Source: an uncultured Prevotella sp.
GTDB lineage: Bacteria; Bacteroidota; Bacteroidia; Bacteroidales; Bacteroidaceae
Direction of reading: 5' to 3'
Assembly (NCBI GenBank): GCA_900554545.1
Contig: USHW01000012.1
Coordinates: 1-54,284, forward strand
DNA length: 54,284 nt
Under the pieces are notes generated by a model. It worked only from the letters and a program-made list of their open reading frames with translations. It did no database searches and was not told the origin of the DNA. Of this stretch, positions 6,848 to 15,418 are shown one piece after another. A program made the translations under genes and the position numbers. The first letter of the stretch is position 1, and each line of letters begins with the position of its first letter.

Positions 6848-8389
6848 ATGCTTGTAAAGACGTTTTGCGCGGCTGTAAACGGTCTCGATGTGACTACCGT
6901 TACGGTCGAGGTAAGTATGTCGAAAGGCGTGATGTTCCATCTTTCCGGGCTTGCTGACACGGCTGTGAAGGAGAGCCGCGACCGCATTGTCGCCGCATTG
7001 AAGAACAACGGAATACGCCTTCCCGTAGCCGACATCACAATCAACATGGCGCCGGCCGACCTGCGCAAGGAGGGCAGTTCGTATGACCTTCCCATTGCGG
7101 TAGGGCTTCTTGCTGCCATGGGAAAGGTTAAGGCCGACAGTCTTTCGCAGTATATGCTCGTCGGAGAGCTTGGCCTTGACGGCAATATCCAGCCCGTGCG
7201 AGGTGCTTTGCCGATAGCCATCCGTGCCCGGAAAGAAGGCTTTAAGGGGCTGATAGTGCCCCGGCAGAACATCCGCGAGGCCGCCGTTGTCAACAAGCTT
7301 GATGTCTATGGCATGGACTCTATCCTCGACGTTGTGCGTTTCCTCAACGGAGAGGCAGGCTTCGAGCCTACCGTCATCGACACGCGCCGCGAGTTTTACG
7401 AGCAGCAGAGCAAGTTCGACTTGGACTTTGCCGACGTCCGCGGTCAGGAAAGTGTCAAGCGTGCTATGGAAGTTGCGGCGGCAGGCGGCCACAACATTAT
7501 AATGATAGGCCCTCCGGGCAGCGGCAAGTCGATGATGGCCAAGCGGCTTTCTTCCATTCTTCCGCCGCTCTCTTTGGCTGAAAGTCTTGAAACAACACAG
7601 ATACATTCCGTCGCCGGAAAGCTTGGCCGTGACATGTCTTTGATTTCCCAAAGGCCGTTCCGCGCTCCCCATCACACCATTTCCCAGGTTGCCTTGGTAG
7701 GCGGAGGAGCCAGTCCGCAGCCGGGAGAAATATCCCTTGCACACAACGGAGTGCTATTCGCCGACGAGCTGCCGGAGTTCAACAAGACGACACTTGAGGT
7801 TTTGCGGCAGCCTTTGGAAGACCGTAAAATCACCATCTCGCGCGCCAAGTACACCGTTGAGTACCCCTGTTCGTTCATGTTTGTGGCGTCGATGAACCCC
7901 TGTCCGTGCGGTTATCACAACGACCCTACCCACAAGTGCGTGTGTACGCCGGGGCAAATCCAACGTTATTTGAACAAAATCAGCGGTCCGTTGCTCGACC
8001 GCATAGACATACAGGTAGAGATAACGCCCGTGCCTTTCAAGGACATTTCGCGCACGACGCAGGGCGAAAGCAGCGCCGACATACGCCAGCGCGTAATCGC
8101 TGCGCGGCAGATACAGGAGCAGCGGTTCCGCGAATGCCGCGGAGTCCACTGCAACACGCAGATGTCCGAGCGCATGATTCACCAGTATGCCGAGCCTGAT
8201 TCTGCAGGAATAGAACTGCTGCGCATGGCTATGGAGCGGCTCAACCTGTCCGCCCGGGCATATAACCGCATTCTGAAGGTGGCGCGCACCATTGCCGACC
8301 TTGACGCTTCGCCCGACGTTCAGGCGCAGCATCTGGCCGAAGCCATAAGCTACAGGAACTTAGATAGGGGCGACTGGGCGGAAAGGTGA
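6848..8389 (+). CDS. YifB/ComM family magnesium-chelatase-like AAA+ ATPase
   Basis: 513 residues. N-terminal Lon-protease-like S5 fold (1-165, VSMSKGVMFHLSGLADTAVKESRDR), then an AAA+ core with Walker A GPPGSGKSMM (about 221-230), Walker B LFADELPEF, the SMNPCPCGYHND...CVC cysteine cluster and a C-terminal helical Mg_chelatase_C domain. In Vibrio and Haemophilus, ComM is a branch-migration helicase that aids integration of transformed DNA; whether this copy does so is unknown. The start is 8 bases after the thioredoxin-fold gene. The gene ends against a 60-bp-armed inverted repeat that faces the convergent permease gene. Confidence 0.93.
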   Translation: MLVKTFCAAVNGLDVTTVTVEVSMSKGVMFHLSGLADTAVKESRDRIVAALKNNGIRLPVADITINMAPADLRKEGSSYDLPIAVGLLAAMGKVKADSLSQYMLVGELGLDGNIQPVRGALPIAIRARKEGFKGLIVPRQNIREAAVVNKLDVYGMDSILDVVRFLNGEAGFEPTVIDTRREFYEQQSKFDLDFADVRGQESVKRAMEVAAAGGHNIIMIGPPGSGKSMMAKRLSSILPPLSLAESLETTQIHSVAGKLGRDMSLISQRPFRAPHHTISQVALVGGGASPQPGEISLAHNGVLFADELPEFNKTTLEVLRQPLEDRKITISRAKYTVEYPCSFMFVASMNPCPCGYHNDPTHKCVCTPGQIQRYLNKISGPLLDRIDIQVEITPVPFKDISRTTQGESSADIRQRVIAARQIQEQRFRECRGVHCNTQMSERMIHQYAEPDSAGIELLRMAMERLNLSARAYNRILKVARTIADLDASPDVQAQHLAEAISYRNLDRGDWAER

Positions 8390-8396
8390 TTCTTTC

Positions 8397-8586
8397 AGAA
8401 GTTAAAGGAGTTAAAAGAAGTTATCGCTCACTTCGTTCGCTAAGAAGTTAAAGACACATGCTTTTTTGCTTGTCTGCATTAAGTGCAGGCTATCAATGCA
8501 AAGCAAAAAGAAGCAAACTAAGGTAATGTCTTTAACTTCTTAGCGAACGAAGTGAGCGATAATTTCTTTTAACTCCTTTAACTTCT
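8397..8586. repeat. family A giant inverted repeat (60-bp arms)
   Basis: Left arm 8397-8456, right arm 8527-8586, 59 of 60 bases complementary, around a 70-base loop. Arms are built of AGAAGTTAAAG/GAGTTAAAAG units and hold a core CGCTCACTTCGTTCGCT. It fills the gap between two convergent genes, so it could serve as a bidirectional terminator, although the stem is far longer than usual. Confidence 0.9.
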
Positions 8587-8592
8587 CAAAGA

Positions 8593-9819
8593 TTACAACA
8601 GCCTCTTTGCGAAGTACCTCACGGGATACCACACCGAGACGAAGCCTACGGCAACCACCGTAAAGAATACAACTATGATGTCTTCGGGGTGTACGCTCAC
8701 CGGGTAAGCGTCTACAACGAACGAGCCGCTGCTCTGTCCCAAGGCCACGAGTCCGTACTCCTGTTGCAGCCAGCACAGCAGCAGGCCCAGCAGTATGCCT
8801 ATGACGGCGCCGATGACTGAAATCATGCGTCCCTCAAAAAGGAATATGCGCGTTATCTGTTTGTCAGTTGCGCCCATGTTGCGCAGCGTCGTCACGTCTT
8901 CCTTCTTGTCGATGATGAGCATTGACAGCGAGCCTATTATGTTGAAGCAGGCCACGGCCAGAATGAACGTAAGGAATATGTAGGCTATGAACTTCTCTAT
9001 TTTCATTATCCTGAACGTGTCGGCCTGCTGCTCCATGCGGTCAAGCACGCGGTACTTTTCGCCTGCAATCTCCCTCATCTCCGCCTTAACAGCGTCAAGG
9101 TTGCTGCCCGGTTTCAGCCTCAGTTCGAGCTGTGACAGCATGCCCTGCTGGTTGAACAGGCGGCGCGCGAAGCCTATCGAGGTCACTATGTAGTTGGCGT
9201 CATACTTCGCGTTCCTCACCATGAACACCGCGCCCGGCGATATCAGCGAGTCCTCCACGAAGCCTTCCGTCGGGTTCATCATGTCGAGCTGCCCCTCGCG
9301 TTGTGGCGCATATATATTAAGGTAACCGTCCCAGTCGGCCGTCATGCCTAACTGGTCGGCCAGCCGTATGCCCACAGTGCCGTATTCAAGGTTGGCCGCG
9401 TGCAGTGAAAACTCGCCGTCGCCGTACAGTATGTCGTTGATGTGGGTCAGCTGGTCGAAGTTGTCGTCAACGCCCTTCACCGTCACCATGGCCTGCTTGC
9501 CTTGGTACACGGCCAGCGCCTGGTCCTCTACGCTCTCCGTAGCCACGTCCACTTCGGGCAGCGTGCGTATCTTTTGCAACACAGGGTCGTCCGCAGGGGC
9601 TGTCTTTCCCTGTGTCGGAACGACCTGAATTTGAGGGTCGAAGGCCGTGAGGAACGTCGCCACGAGGTCATGGAAACCGTTGAACACGCTCAGCGTCACC
9701 ACCAGCGCCATCGTTGCCACGGCCACTCCTACGGCGCTTATGCCGCTTATCAGGTTGATAACGTGCGTGCTCTTCTTCGAGAACAGATACCGGCGTGCTA
9801 TGTAAAACGGGAAGTTCAT
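8593..9819 (-). CDS. FtsX/LolC-LolE-like ABC transporter permease
   Basis: 408-residue inner-membrane protein with the MacB/LolCE layout: one N-terminal membrane helix after MNFPFYIARRYLFSKKSTHVINLISGIS, a periplasmic domain (about 45-265), then three helices in the C-terminal FtsX domain (about 275-405) including TTLRNMGATDKQITRIFLFEG. LolCE permeases release lipoproteins from the inner membrane, so lipoprotein export is the likeliest role. The ATPase partner is not in the window. The start overlaps the rbfA stop by 4 bases (ATGA), so translation is coupled. Confidence 0.9.
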   Translation of the reverse strand: MNFPFYIARRYLFSKKSTHVINLISGISAVGVAVATMALVVTLSVFNGFHDLVATFLTAFDPQIQVVPTQGKTAPADDPVLQKIRTLPEVDVATESVEDQALAVYQGKQAMVTVKGVDDNFDQLTHINDILYGDGEFSLHAANLEYGTVGIRLADQLGMTADWDGYLNIYAPQREGQLDMMNPTEGFVEDSLISPGAVFMVRNAKYDANYIVTSIGFARRLFNQQGMLSQLELRLKPGSNLDAVKAEMREIAGEKYRVLDRMEQQADTFRIMKIEKFIAYIFLTFILAVACFNIIGSLSMLIIDKKEDVTTLRNMGATDKQITRIFLFEGRMISVIGAVIGILLGLLLCWLQQEYGLVALGQSSGSFVVDAYPVSVHPEDIIVVFFTVVAVGFVSVWYPVRYFAKRLL

Positions 9820-10151
9820 TTCTTCAGCAGCTCGTCAATGTGCTCTATGTAGTCAAGCGAGTCGTCAACGAAGAAGCGCAGTTCGGGTATTATGCGCAGC
9901 TGGTTGCGCACGCGCGTGCCCAGTTCGTAGCGTATGGTCTTCTCGTTTGCGGTGACGTTCTTTATTATTTCGTCCGCCTTGCCGGATGGGAATATGCTCA
10001 GGTAGGCCGTGCAGATGCTCAGGTCGGGGCTTACGCGGCAGCGCGTCACGCTTACCAATACGCCGTGCATCGAGCGCGTCTGCGACTGGAAAATCAGGCT
10101 AAGCTCCTTTTGCAGCAGCCTTGCTATTCGGTTTTGCCTTGTCTCTTGCAT
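9816..10151 (-). CDS. rbfA: ribosome-binding factor A
   Basis: 111-residue KH-like-fold protein that assists late maturation of the 30S subunit, acting on the 5' end of 16S rRNA. Recognised from the N-terminal helix RQNRIARLLQKELSLIF, the VSVTRCRVSPDLSICTAYLSIFP strands and the RYELGTRVRNQLRIIPELRFFVDDSLDYIEHIDELL end. The frame is open to 10193, but MQETRQNRIA at 10151 is the family-typical start. It overlaps the permease gene downstream and is probably transcribed from the -7 box at 10191-10198. Confidence 0.93.
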   Translation of the reverse strand: MQETRQNRIARLLQKELSLIFQSQTRSMHGVLVSVTRCRVSPDLSICTAYLSIFPSGKADEIIKNVTANEKTIRYELGTRVRNQLRIIPELRFFVDDSLDYIEHIDELLKK

Positions 10152-10190
10152 AGTTTTTCGTTTTGTTTTATGTTTGTTCCAAATCAACTG

Positions 10191-10198
10191 CAAACTTA
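10191..10198 (-). promoter_or_regulatory. -7 box for rbfA
   Basis: On the minus strand this reads TAAGTTTG (TANNTTTG), 40 bases before the rbfA start. I see no good -33 TTTG at the right distance. Confidence 0.4.
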
Positions 10199-10269
10199 CT
10201 AAAAATCATTTGAATAAACGAAGAAAACCCGAATAATGCGGAAACGTTGGCCTAATAATGCCCGCCTGC

Positions 10270-10300
10270 TTGCCGTTGTTGGCGGAATTTCCTATCTTTG
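10270..10300 (+). promoter_or_regulatory. orphan plus-strand promoter
   Basis: TTG at 10270-10272, a 20-base gap, TATCTTTG at 10293-10300. No gene follows for more than 800 bases. Confidence 0.4.
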
Positions 10301-10345
10301 GCGCAGTGACTGAAAAGCCTTGTGCTGCTGTATATACATTGAAAT

Positions 10346-10363
10346 AACGTGAGTTCGGTATAA
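10346..10363 (+). repeat. terminal-type repeat AACGTGAGTTCGGTATAA
   Basis: An 18-base sequence matched 17 of 18 in inverted orientation at 11078-11095, with a shorter direct copy, CGTCAGTTCGGTATAAG, at 10862-10878. Confidence 0.65.
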
Positions 10364-10613
10364 GATTAATCCTCGTAAATTGAAGGTTTATCCTTTGTAG
10401 GGACATAATTAGCTTTCGCTGACCTTCGGTTCTGAAGATTGCTCCATTAAGACGCAATCGTATCCTTAGTTCTGAAAGAACGTATCCAATTGTCTTTGCT
10501 TGATGAATACGCCTCTTCGCGGCGTTCGGACATAATAAATTATGTACCTACACAGGGTGTATGCTTATGCAGGCTCAGGTTAATTGTAAATTTTCAGTTC
10601 TCGACTCTCAATG

Positions 10614-10696
10614 TAAAACATGGCCTTTTACCGCCTAAAAGGCCATGTTTTACCTTCCAAAAGGCCGTCTTTTGCAAGCCGAAAGACGGCCTTTCA
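10614..10696. repeat. family B palindrome array
   Basis: Four words in a row: AAAACATGGCCTTTTA, TAAAAGGCCATGTTTTA, AAAAGGCCGTCTTTT and GAAAGACGGCCTTTC. Words 1-2 and 3-4 are each reverse complements, so two neighbouring hairpins can form. Confidence 0.75.
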
Positions 10697-10750
10697 GATT
10701 GTAACTTGCACACCCTGTCTTGTTACGGGTTGTAATTTCGTGCGGCGTTG

Positions 10751-10782
10751 TTTGTCGCTGTCGCCTAAAATGCTTACCTTTG
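10751..10782 (+). promoter_or_regulatory. plus-strand promoter 345 bases before the PAP2 gene
   Basis: TTTG at 10751-10754, a 20-base gap, TACCTTTG at 10775-10782. If it serves the PAP2 gene at 11127, the leader would carry the family C hairpin. Confidence 0.45.
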
Positions 10783-10930
10783 AAGCCGTGAAAGGCCGTT
10801 TGAGGTGGGGAATGTGAGCAGGACTTAACTCTCAAGCTAATGTCCTTAACTCCTAAAGTCGCGTCAGTTCGGTATAAGAATCATTTTCCCTCGAAATGAA
10901 AGAGCTTATATATTTTTGTATTTCAAATAG

Positions 10931-11046
10931 TCGGTTGGTATCTGTCATTCCGCGCTACGATGCGGAATCCAGAACAAAAACATATAAAAATCCAGCTGTA
11001 ATTACTGGATTCCGCGTCGTAGCGCGGAATGACAGATACCAACCGA
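10931..11046. repeat. family C hairpin repeat, 42-bp arms
   Basis: Left arm 10931-10972 and right arm 11005-11046, 41 of 42 bases complementary. The inner part is TGTCATTCCGCGCTACGA and the outer part TCGGTTGGTATC. A second copy is at 17954-18097 with the same inner part but a different outer arm. The core resembles the widespread CATTCCCGCG...CGGGAATCC class of repeats. Confidence 0.9.
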
Positions 11047-11077
11047 CCGCTTGAAGTAGGGTTATTCCACATCATCA

Positions 11078-11095
11078 TTATACCGGACTCACGTT
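11078..11095 (-). repeat. inverted partner of the repeat at 10346
   Basis: Reads AACGTGAGTCCGGTATAA on the minus strand, 17 of 18 identical to 10346-10363. The pair would bound a 750-base segment holding only repeats. Confidence 0.6.
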
Positions 11096-11126
11096 AAAAT
11101 CAACTTCCTTAACTCCTTAAAATAAT

Positions 11127-11696
11127 ATGTACAAGTTCGTTGTTGCAGTTCTTCTGGCTTTTTCATTGCCGTCGGTATGTGCCGCGCAGCACAAGCCTTA
11201 CCATGGCGACGGCATTGACGATTATCTACGCTTTGTGCCCATCGTGTCGGCATACGCCATGAAGGCAGCCGGCGTTGACAGCCGCAGCCCGTGGAAGCGG
11301 CTGCTGGTCAACACCGCCACGTCGTTTGCCATCGACGCGGCGTTCACCTACGGGCTGAAGTACACCGTGAAATCGACCCGTCCCGACGGCACCGACAACC
11401 ACTCGTTCCCCTCCGGGCACACGTCGTTCGCCTTTTTCGGCGCCGCCATCCTGGACAAGGAGTTCCGCCGTGTAAGCCCATGGATAAGCGTGGCCGGCTA
11501 CACTGTGGCCGCCGCCACTGCGGTTGACCGCGTGCGGCGCAACCGCCATCATTGGGCCGACGTGCTTGTAGGGGCGGCAATAGGCGTGCTTTCGGTTGAA
11601 GCCGGCTATTGGCTTGGCGATAAAATCACCGGCTGGGATGATGACGTAAGTCTTGCCGTAAGCCCCGTCGGGCTTAGCCTCGTTGTTGGTTTGTAG
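11127..11696 (+). CDS. PAP2 superfamily membrane-associated phosphatase
   Basis: 189-residue protein with a signal peptide (MYKFVVAVLLAFSLPSVCAA) and the three-part phosphatase motif: KYTVKSTRPDG, then FPSGHTSFAF with catalytic His, then RVRRNRHHWADVLVG with the second His. Family members dephosphorylate lipid phosphates such as undecaprenyl pyrophosphate, phosphatidate or lipid A. The periplasmic signal and short length fit the small Bacteroidetes group; the substrate is not predictable. It stands alone between two repeat-rich spacers. Half a family A repeat lies directly before the ATG. Confidence 0.9.
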   Translation: MYKFVVAVLLAFSLPSVCAAQHKPYHGDGIDDYLRFVPIVSAYAMKAAGVDSRSPWKRLLVNTATSFAIDAAFTYGLKYTVKSTRPDGTDNHSFPSGHTSFAFFGAAILDKEFRRVSPWISVAGYTVAAATAVDRVRRNRHHWADVLVGAAIGVLSVEAGYWLGDKITGWDDDVSLAVSPVGLSLVVGL

Positions 11697-11815
11697 GCGT
11701 GTCTTTTGTTTCTTCATGGGCGTTTGCGTGCAAGAAAATTTTTGCTGGATGATCATTTATTTTAACTGCTTGTCATCGTCGGCGTGCAGTTTGAGCCGTA
11801 ACGGCGGTGATGGCG

Positions 11816-11847
11816 TTTGCATGTTAACCGCAAAAGAAATAACTTTG
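11816..11847 (+). promoter_or_regulatory. promoter of the small lipoprotein gene
   Basis: TTTG at 11816-11819, a 20-base gap, TAACTTTG at 11840-11847, 52 bases before the ATG at 11900. Confidence 0.6.
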
Positions 11848-11899
11848 CATTGTTCCCGGTAGGGGAAAACGTACAAATCATCTATAAAAAAGACGTATT

Positions 11900-12481
11900 A
11901 TGAAGATTGCAAAGTTTTTGGCCATGATGCTCATGGCGATGACGGTAGGCACGTTTTGTGCGTGCAGTGACGACGATGACGATGACAACGGCGGCAGCGG
12001 CAAGGTTACTCTTGACCTTGGAGGCTATGAGGCCGACCTGAACACCGTGTACTGGACTGTTGACGAAGACAATGCAGGCGGTGACGGCAGCAAGTTCTAC
12101 CAGCTGGAGTTCTATTCTTACGACTTTTACAACCCCGGTTCGTCATATCCGAGTTCGTTTTCAGCCGTTTATATCTCGTTCATGGCAAACGGCAGTGACA
12201 GCGAAATACCCGCCGGCACATACAGTTATGGCTCTTATGAGGTGTCGGGAGCGGTAGGCGCGAGCGTAAGCAATCCCGAGGGCAGGTATTATGTTGAGGA
12301 GGCCCCGGGCAGCGGCAGCCTCGTGATAAGCAAGAACGGCAGCGACTATACGGTTACGATAAATCCCTTGGTGTGCGCCTATGCTGAACCGCAAGACGAT
12401 GGCAGCGTCGACGGTTACGCCACTGCCATGACGAACTTCAGCTATACCGGGCGGATAAACCGGGCGCCGGCAATGGAATAA
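11900..12481 (+). CDS. small surface-type lipoprotein of unknown function
   Basis: 193 residues, signal peptide MKIAKFLAMMLMAMTVGTFCAC with the lipobox cysteine followed by SDDDDDDNGGSG. An acidic run just after the cysteine is the lipoprotein export signal that directs Bacteroidetes lipoproteins to the cell surface. The rest is beta-rich with many Gly, Ser and Tyr (YQLEFYSYDFYNPGSSYPSS) and reads as a single beta-sandwich domain. No family is recognised. It has its own promoter and a 15-bp terminator hairpin, so it is probably monocistronic. It lies upstream of the starch enzymes, but a starch link is not shown. Confidence 0.85.
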   Translation: MKIAKFLAMMLMAMTVGTFCACSDDDDDDNGGSGKVTLDLGGYEADLNTVYWTVDEDNAGGDGSKFYQLEFYSYDFYNPGSSYPSSFSAVYISFMANGSDSEIPAGTYSYGSYEVSGAVGASVSNPEGRYYVEEAPGSGSLVISKNGSDYTVTINPLVCAYAEPQDDGSVDGYATAMTNFSYTGRINRAPAME

Positions 12482-12522
12482 CGGTGCGGTTATAATATAA
12501 AGGTATGAAGATATTTGCATCG

Positions 12523-12559
12523 GAAAGGCCGTCTTCCACGATAGGGAAGACGGCCTTTC
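12523..12559 (+). terminator. hairpin terminator built from a family B word
   Basis: GAAAGGCCGTCTTCC at 12523-12537 pairs perfectly with GGAAGACGGCCTTTC at 12545-12559 around a 7-base loop, 41 bases after the lipoprotein stop. It is the simplest form of the repeat that elsewhere occurs as arrays, which supports a terminator-like use. Confidence 0.65.
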
Positions 12560-12673
12560 GCAATGTGTTGATTATTAGATTGTTGTATGGTTGACGGCAA
12601 ACGATGTAAACGTTCGCGCGTTGGAAAGTTGAAAACGGTGCTTTTTTACATCCGTCTGAATTGTTTTTATGCG

Positions 12674-12681
12674 TATCTTTG
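12674..12681 (+). promoter_or_regulatory. -7 box for malQ
   Basis: TATCTTTG, 25 bases before the malQ ATG; the -33 region is T-rich (TTTTTT at 12642-12647) but not a clean TTTG. I find no canonical promoter in the spacers before the three following starch genes. Confidence 0.5.
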
Positions 12682-12706
12682 ACGCGTATTTTAAGACTTG
12701 TTACCT

Positions 12707-15409
12707 ATGAATATACTATTGAATGTCATTTATGGCACGAGTTTCGGAGAGGAACTCGTATTGAATCTGATAACAGGAACGGACGATGAAACAAGGCAGT
12801 CAACGCCTTACCGTATGCGGACCGTTGACGGCCGCGAGTGGACGTGCAACCTGAAGTTCGACCTTAAAAAAGGCACTCATATCGATTATTACTACAGCGT
12901 GGTGCGTGGCGAGGACAATGTCGTCAGGCGCGAGTGGCTTGTAGAGCCTCACCGCCTTGAAATCAATGCGCTGCGCGGCGACAGTGTCACCGTGTACGAC
13001 CATTGGCTCGACATGCCCGACGACGCTTACCTGTACACGTCGGCCTTCACCGACTGCATCCGCCGCCGGCATACGAGGCTTGTTCCGCTGAGCGATTATC
13101 CCGTAACGGTGCGCCTGAAGGTGCGCGCGCCGCAGCTGTCGGGCCGTCAGGTGCTCAAGATTGTGGGCAACGACGAGTCGCTTGGGGCGTGGGACGTGCA
13201 GAAGGCCATTCCCATGGTGGAGCACAACTATAACGAGTGGATTGTAGATATAGACGCTACGCGGCTCGCAGCGTCAACGTTCTTCTTCAAGTTCATCGCC
13301 GTCAACGTGGCCGACTGCGCCGATGTTGTTTGGGAAAACTGCGACAACCGCCGCGTTGAACTGCCCATGTCGCTCAAAGAGGGGTGCGTGGTGGTTTACG
13401 AGTTGGACAAGGCATGCTTCCCCGTATATAATATAAGGTGTGCCGGTACGCAGGTGCCTGTGTTCTCGTTGCGTTCCAAGGCGAGCTTCGGAGTTGGCGA
13501 CTTCGGCGACCTGAAGAAAATGATTGACTGGATGGCGATGACGCAACAGCGCGTGCTACAGCTCCTGCCAATCAATGATACGACGACAACACACACGTGG
13601 ACAGACTCTTATCCGTACAGCAGCATAAGCATATTCGCCCTGCATCCGCAGTATGCCGACCTCAATGCGCTGCCGCAGATTGAGGACGAGGCGCTTAGAG
13701 AGAAGTTTGAAAGCCTGCGCCAGGAGCTTAACGCCCTGCCGAAGATTGACTACGAGCGCGTCAACGCCGCAAAGACAGAGTATCTGAAAGAGCTTTACAG
13801 GCAGGAAGGCAAGACGGTTCTGGCCTCTTCGGCCTTCAAGGTTTTCTTCGAGGAGGCAGGCCATTGGCTTGTGCCTTACGCCCAGTACTGCACCCTGCGC
13901 GAGAAATACGGCACGGCCGACTTCGCCACTTGGCCTGACCACAACCTCTTTGACGAGGCCGAGCGCAAGGCGTTGTCAAACCCACGCACGGCCGCATACA
14001 AGGAAGTGGCGTTCTATTATTACGTGCAGTTCATTCTCAACCGCCAGATGGCCGACGCCCATGCATACGCACGTTCAAAGGGAGTGGTGCTCAAGGGCGA
14101 CATACCCATCGGTGTTGACCGCCACGGAGCGGACGTATGGCAGGAGCCGCGGTACTTCAACCTTAACGGACAGGCTGGCGCACCGCCCGACGATTTCTCC
14201 GTAAACGGCCAGAACTGGGGCTTACCCACATACAACTGGGACGAGATGCTGAAGGACGGATGCCGCTGGTGGATACGCCGTTTCGCCAACATGGCAAAGT
14301 TCTTTGACGCTTACCGCATAGACCATGTGCTCGGTTTCTTCCGCATTTGGGAAATCCCCGTCAACTCCGTTCACGGCCTCTTGGGGCAGTTCTCGCCGGC
14401 CCTCGGCATGACGAAAGAGGAGATAGAGGCTTACGGACTGCACTTCCAGGAGGAACTGTTTACCGAGCCTTTCATCACGGATTGGGTGCTCGACCGCATG
14501 TTCGGAGAGCGTGCCGCAATGGTGCGTGACACATATCTCGTGCCCACACACGACGGCCGTTACCGCATGAAGCCTGAGTTTGACACCCAGCGCAAGATAG
14601 AAGCCGCGTTCGCAGGCAAGACAGAGCAGGACGAACTCAACCTGCGCGACGGTCTGTACGCCCTCGTCAGCGACGTGCTTTTTGTCCGCGACCATCGCGA
14701 TTCGCACAAGTTCCACCCGAGGATATCCGTCCAGTTCGACTTCATTTACGAGTCCCTGTACGACAGCGACAAGTATCTTTTCAATAAAATCTACAACGAT
14801 TACTACTACCGCCGCAACAACCAGTTCTGGTATCGTGAGGCAATGAACAAGCTGCCGAAAATCGTTGAGGCCACACGTATGCTCGTTTGCGCCGAAGACT
14901 TGGGCATGGTGCCCGACTGTGTGTCGTGGGTTATGGACGAGCTTAAAATCCTAAGTCTCGAAATCCAGTCGATGCCTAAAGACCCGAACGTGCGCTTCGG
15001 CGTGCTTTCACGCAATCCGTACCGCTCTGTCTGCACAATTTCCAGCCACGATACGCCTACTATGCGCCAGTGGTGGGACGAGGACTGGACGCGCACGCAG
15101 GACTATTTCAACAACGTGTTGCAGAAGTACGGCGCCGCTCCTCATCCCCTGCCGGGATGGCTTGCGCGCGACATCGTATCGCGGCATCTGCTCTGTCCGT
15201 CGATGCTTTGCATCCTGGCATTGCAGGACTGGCTTGCAATCGACGAGAATGTGCGCCTTGCCGACGCCGACGCGGAGCGCATAAACGTGCCCTCGAACCC
15301 ACGTCATTACTGGCGTTACAGGATGCACGTGAATATTGAAGACCTCATTGACAATCACGAATTCAGCCAGAACATCACCGATTTGATTAGGGAAAGCGGG
15401 AGGATGTGA
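12707..15409 (+). CDS. malQ: 4-alpha-glucanotransferase with two N-terminal starch-binding domains
   Basis: Moves maltosyl or longer glucan units between alpha-1,4-glucans and releases glucose (GH77), here probably cytosolic since no signal peptide is present. 900 residues: two CBM20-like modules (about 1-120 and 125-230, the second with LKIVGNDESLGAWDVQKAIPM), then the GH77 barrel from about 245 with RSKASFGVGDFGDLKKMIDW, GVDRHGADVWQEPRYF, and the nucleophile segment YRIDHVLGFFRIWEIP, followed by VCAEDLGMVP and SSHDTPTMRQWW. This size and layout match the large Bacteroides/plant DPE2-like type. A TTG three codons upstream is possible, but ATG at 12707 is preferred. Confidence 0.95.
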   Translation: MNILLNVIYGTSFGEELVLNLITGTDDETRQSTPYRMRTVDGREWTCNLKFDLKKGTHIDYYYSVVRGEDNVVRREWLVEPHRLEINALRGDSVTVYDHWLDMPDDAYLYTSAFTDCIRRRHTRLVPLSDYPVTVRLKVRAPQLSGRQVLKIVGNDESLGAWDVQKAIPMVEHNYNEWIVDIDATRLAASTFFFKFIAVNVADCADVVWENCDNRRVELPMSLKEGCVVVYELDKACFPVYNIRCAGTQVPVFSLRSKASFGVGDFGDLKKMIDWMAMTQQRVLQLLPINDTTTTHTWTDSYPYSSISIFALHPQYADLNALPQIEDEALREKFESLRQELNALPKIDYERVNAAKTEYLKELYRQEGKTVLASSAFKVFFEEAGHWLVPYAQYCTLREKYGTADFATWPDHNLFDEAERKALSNPRTAAYKEVAFYYYVQFILNRQMADAHAYARSKGVVLKGDIPIGVDRHGADVWQEPRYFNLNGQAGAPPDDFSVNGQNWGLPTYNWDEMLKDGCRWWIRRFANMAKFFDAYRIDHVLGFFRIWEIPVNSVHGLLGQFSPALGMTKEEIEAYGLHFQEELFTEPFITDWVLDRMFGERAAMVRDTYLVPTHDGRYRMKPEFDTQRKIEAAFAGKTEQDELNLRDGLYALVSDVLFVRDHRDSHKFHPRISVQFDFIYESLYDSDKYLFNKIYNDYYYRRNNQFWYREAMNKLPKIVEATRMLVCAEDLGMVPDCVSWVMDELKILSLEIQSMPKDPNVRFGVLSRNPYRSVCTISSHDTPTMRQWWDEDWTRTQDYFNNVLQKYGAAPHPLPGWLARDIVSRHLLCPSMLCILALQDWLAIDENVRLADADAERINVPSNPRHYWRYRMHVNIEDLIDNHEFSQNITDLIRESGRM

Positions 15410-15418
15410 CAATTTTTA

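Larger units (their letters stand above)
10152..11126. other. gene-free stretch, mosaic of repeats and plus-strand promoters
   Basis: About 975 bases without a credible gene. It holds the rbfA promoter box, two canonical-looking plus-strand promoters (10270-10300 and 10751-10782), a diverged region at 10370-10560 with fragments of palindromes (ATAATAAATTAT, GGACATAATTAGC), a family B array, a family C hairpin and 18-base termini in inverted orientation at 10346-10363 and 11078-11095. The two small plus-strand frames at 10490-10817 consist mainly of repeat. Confidence 0.75.

Noticed and set aside
10614..10696. DNA-uptake signal as the function of the GGCCGTCTTTT word
   Set aside because: Similarity to the Neisseria GCCGTCTGAA signal is short and Bacteroidales are not known for such signals; the nearby comM-like gene is near universal. 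Kept only as a remark in the repeat finding.
10490..10817. Two small plus-strand frames (81 and 65 codons)
   Set aside because: Mostly family B palindromes translated (FYRLKGHVLPSKRP); the same peptide wording appears wherever the repeat is translated.
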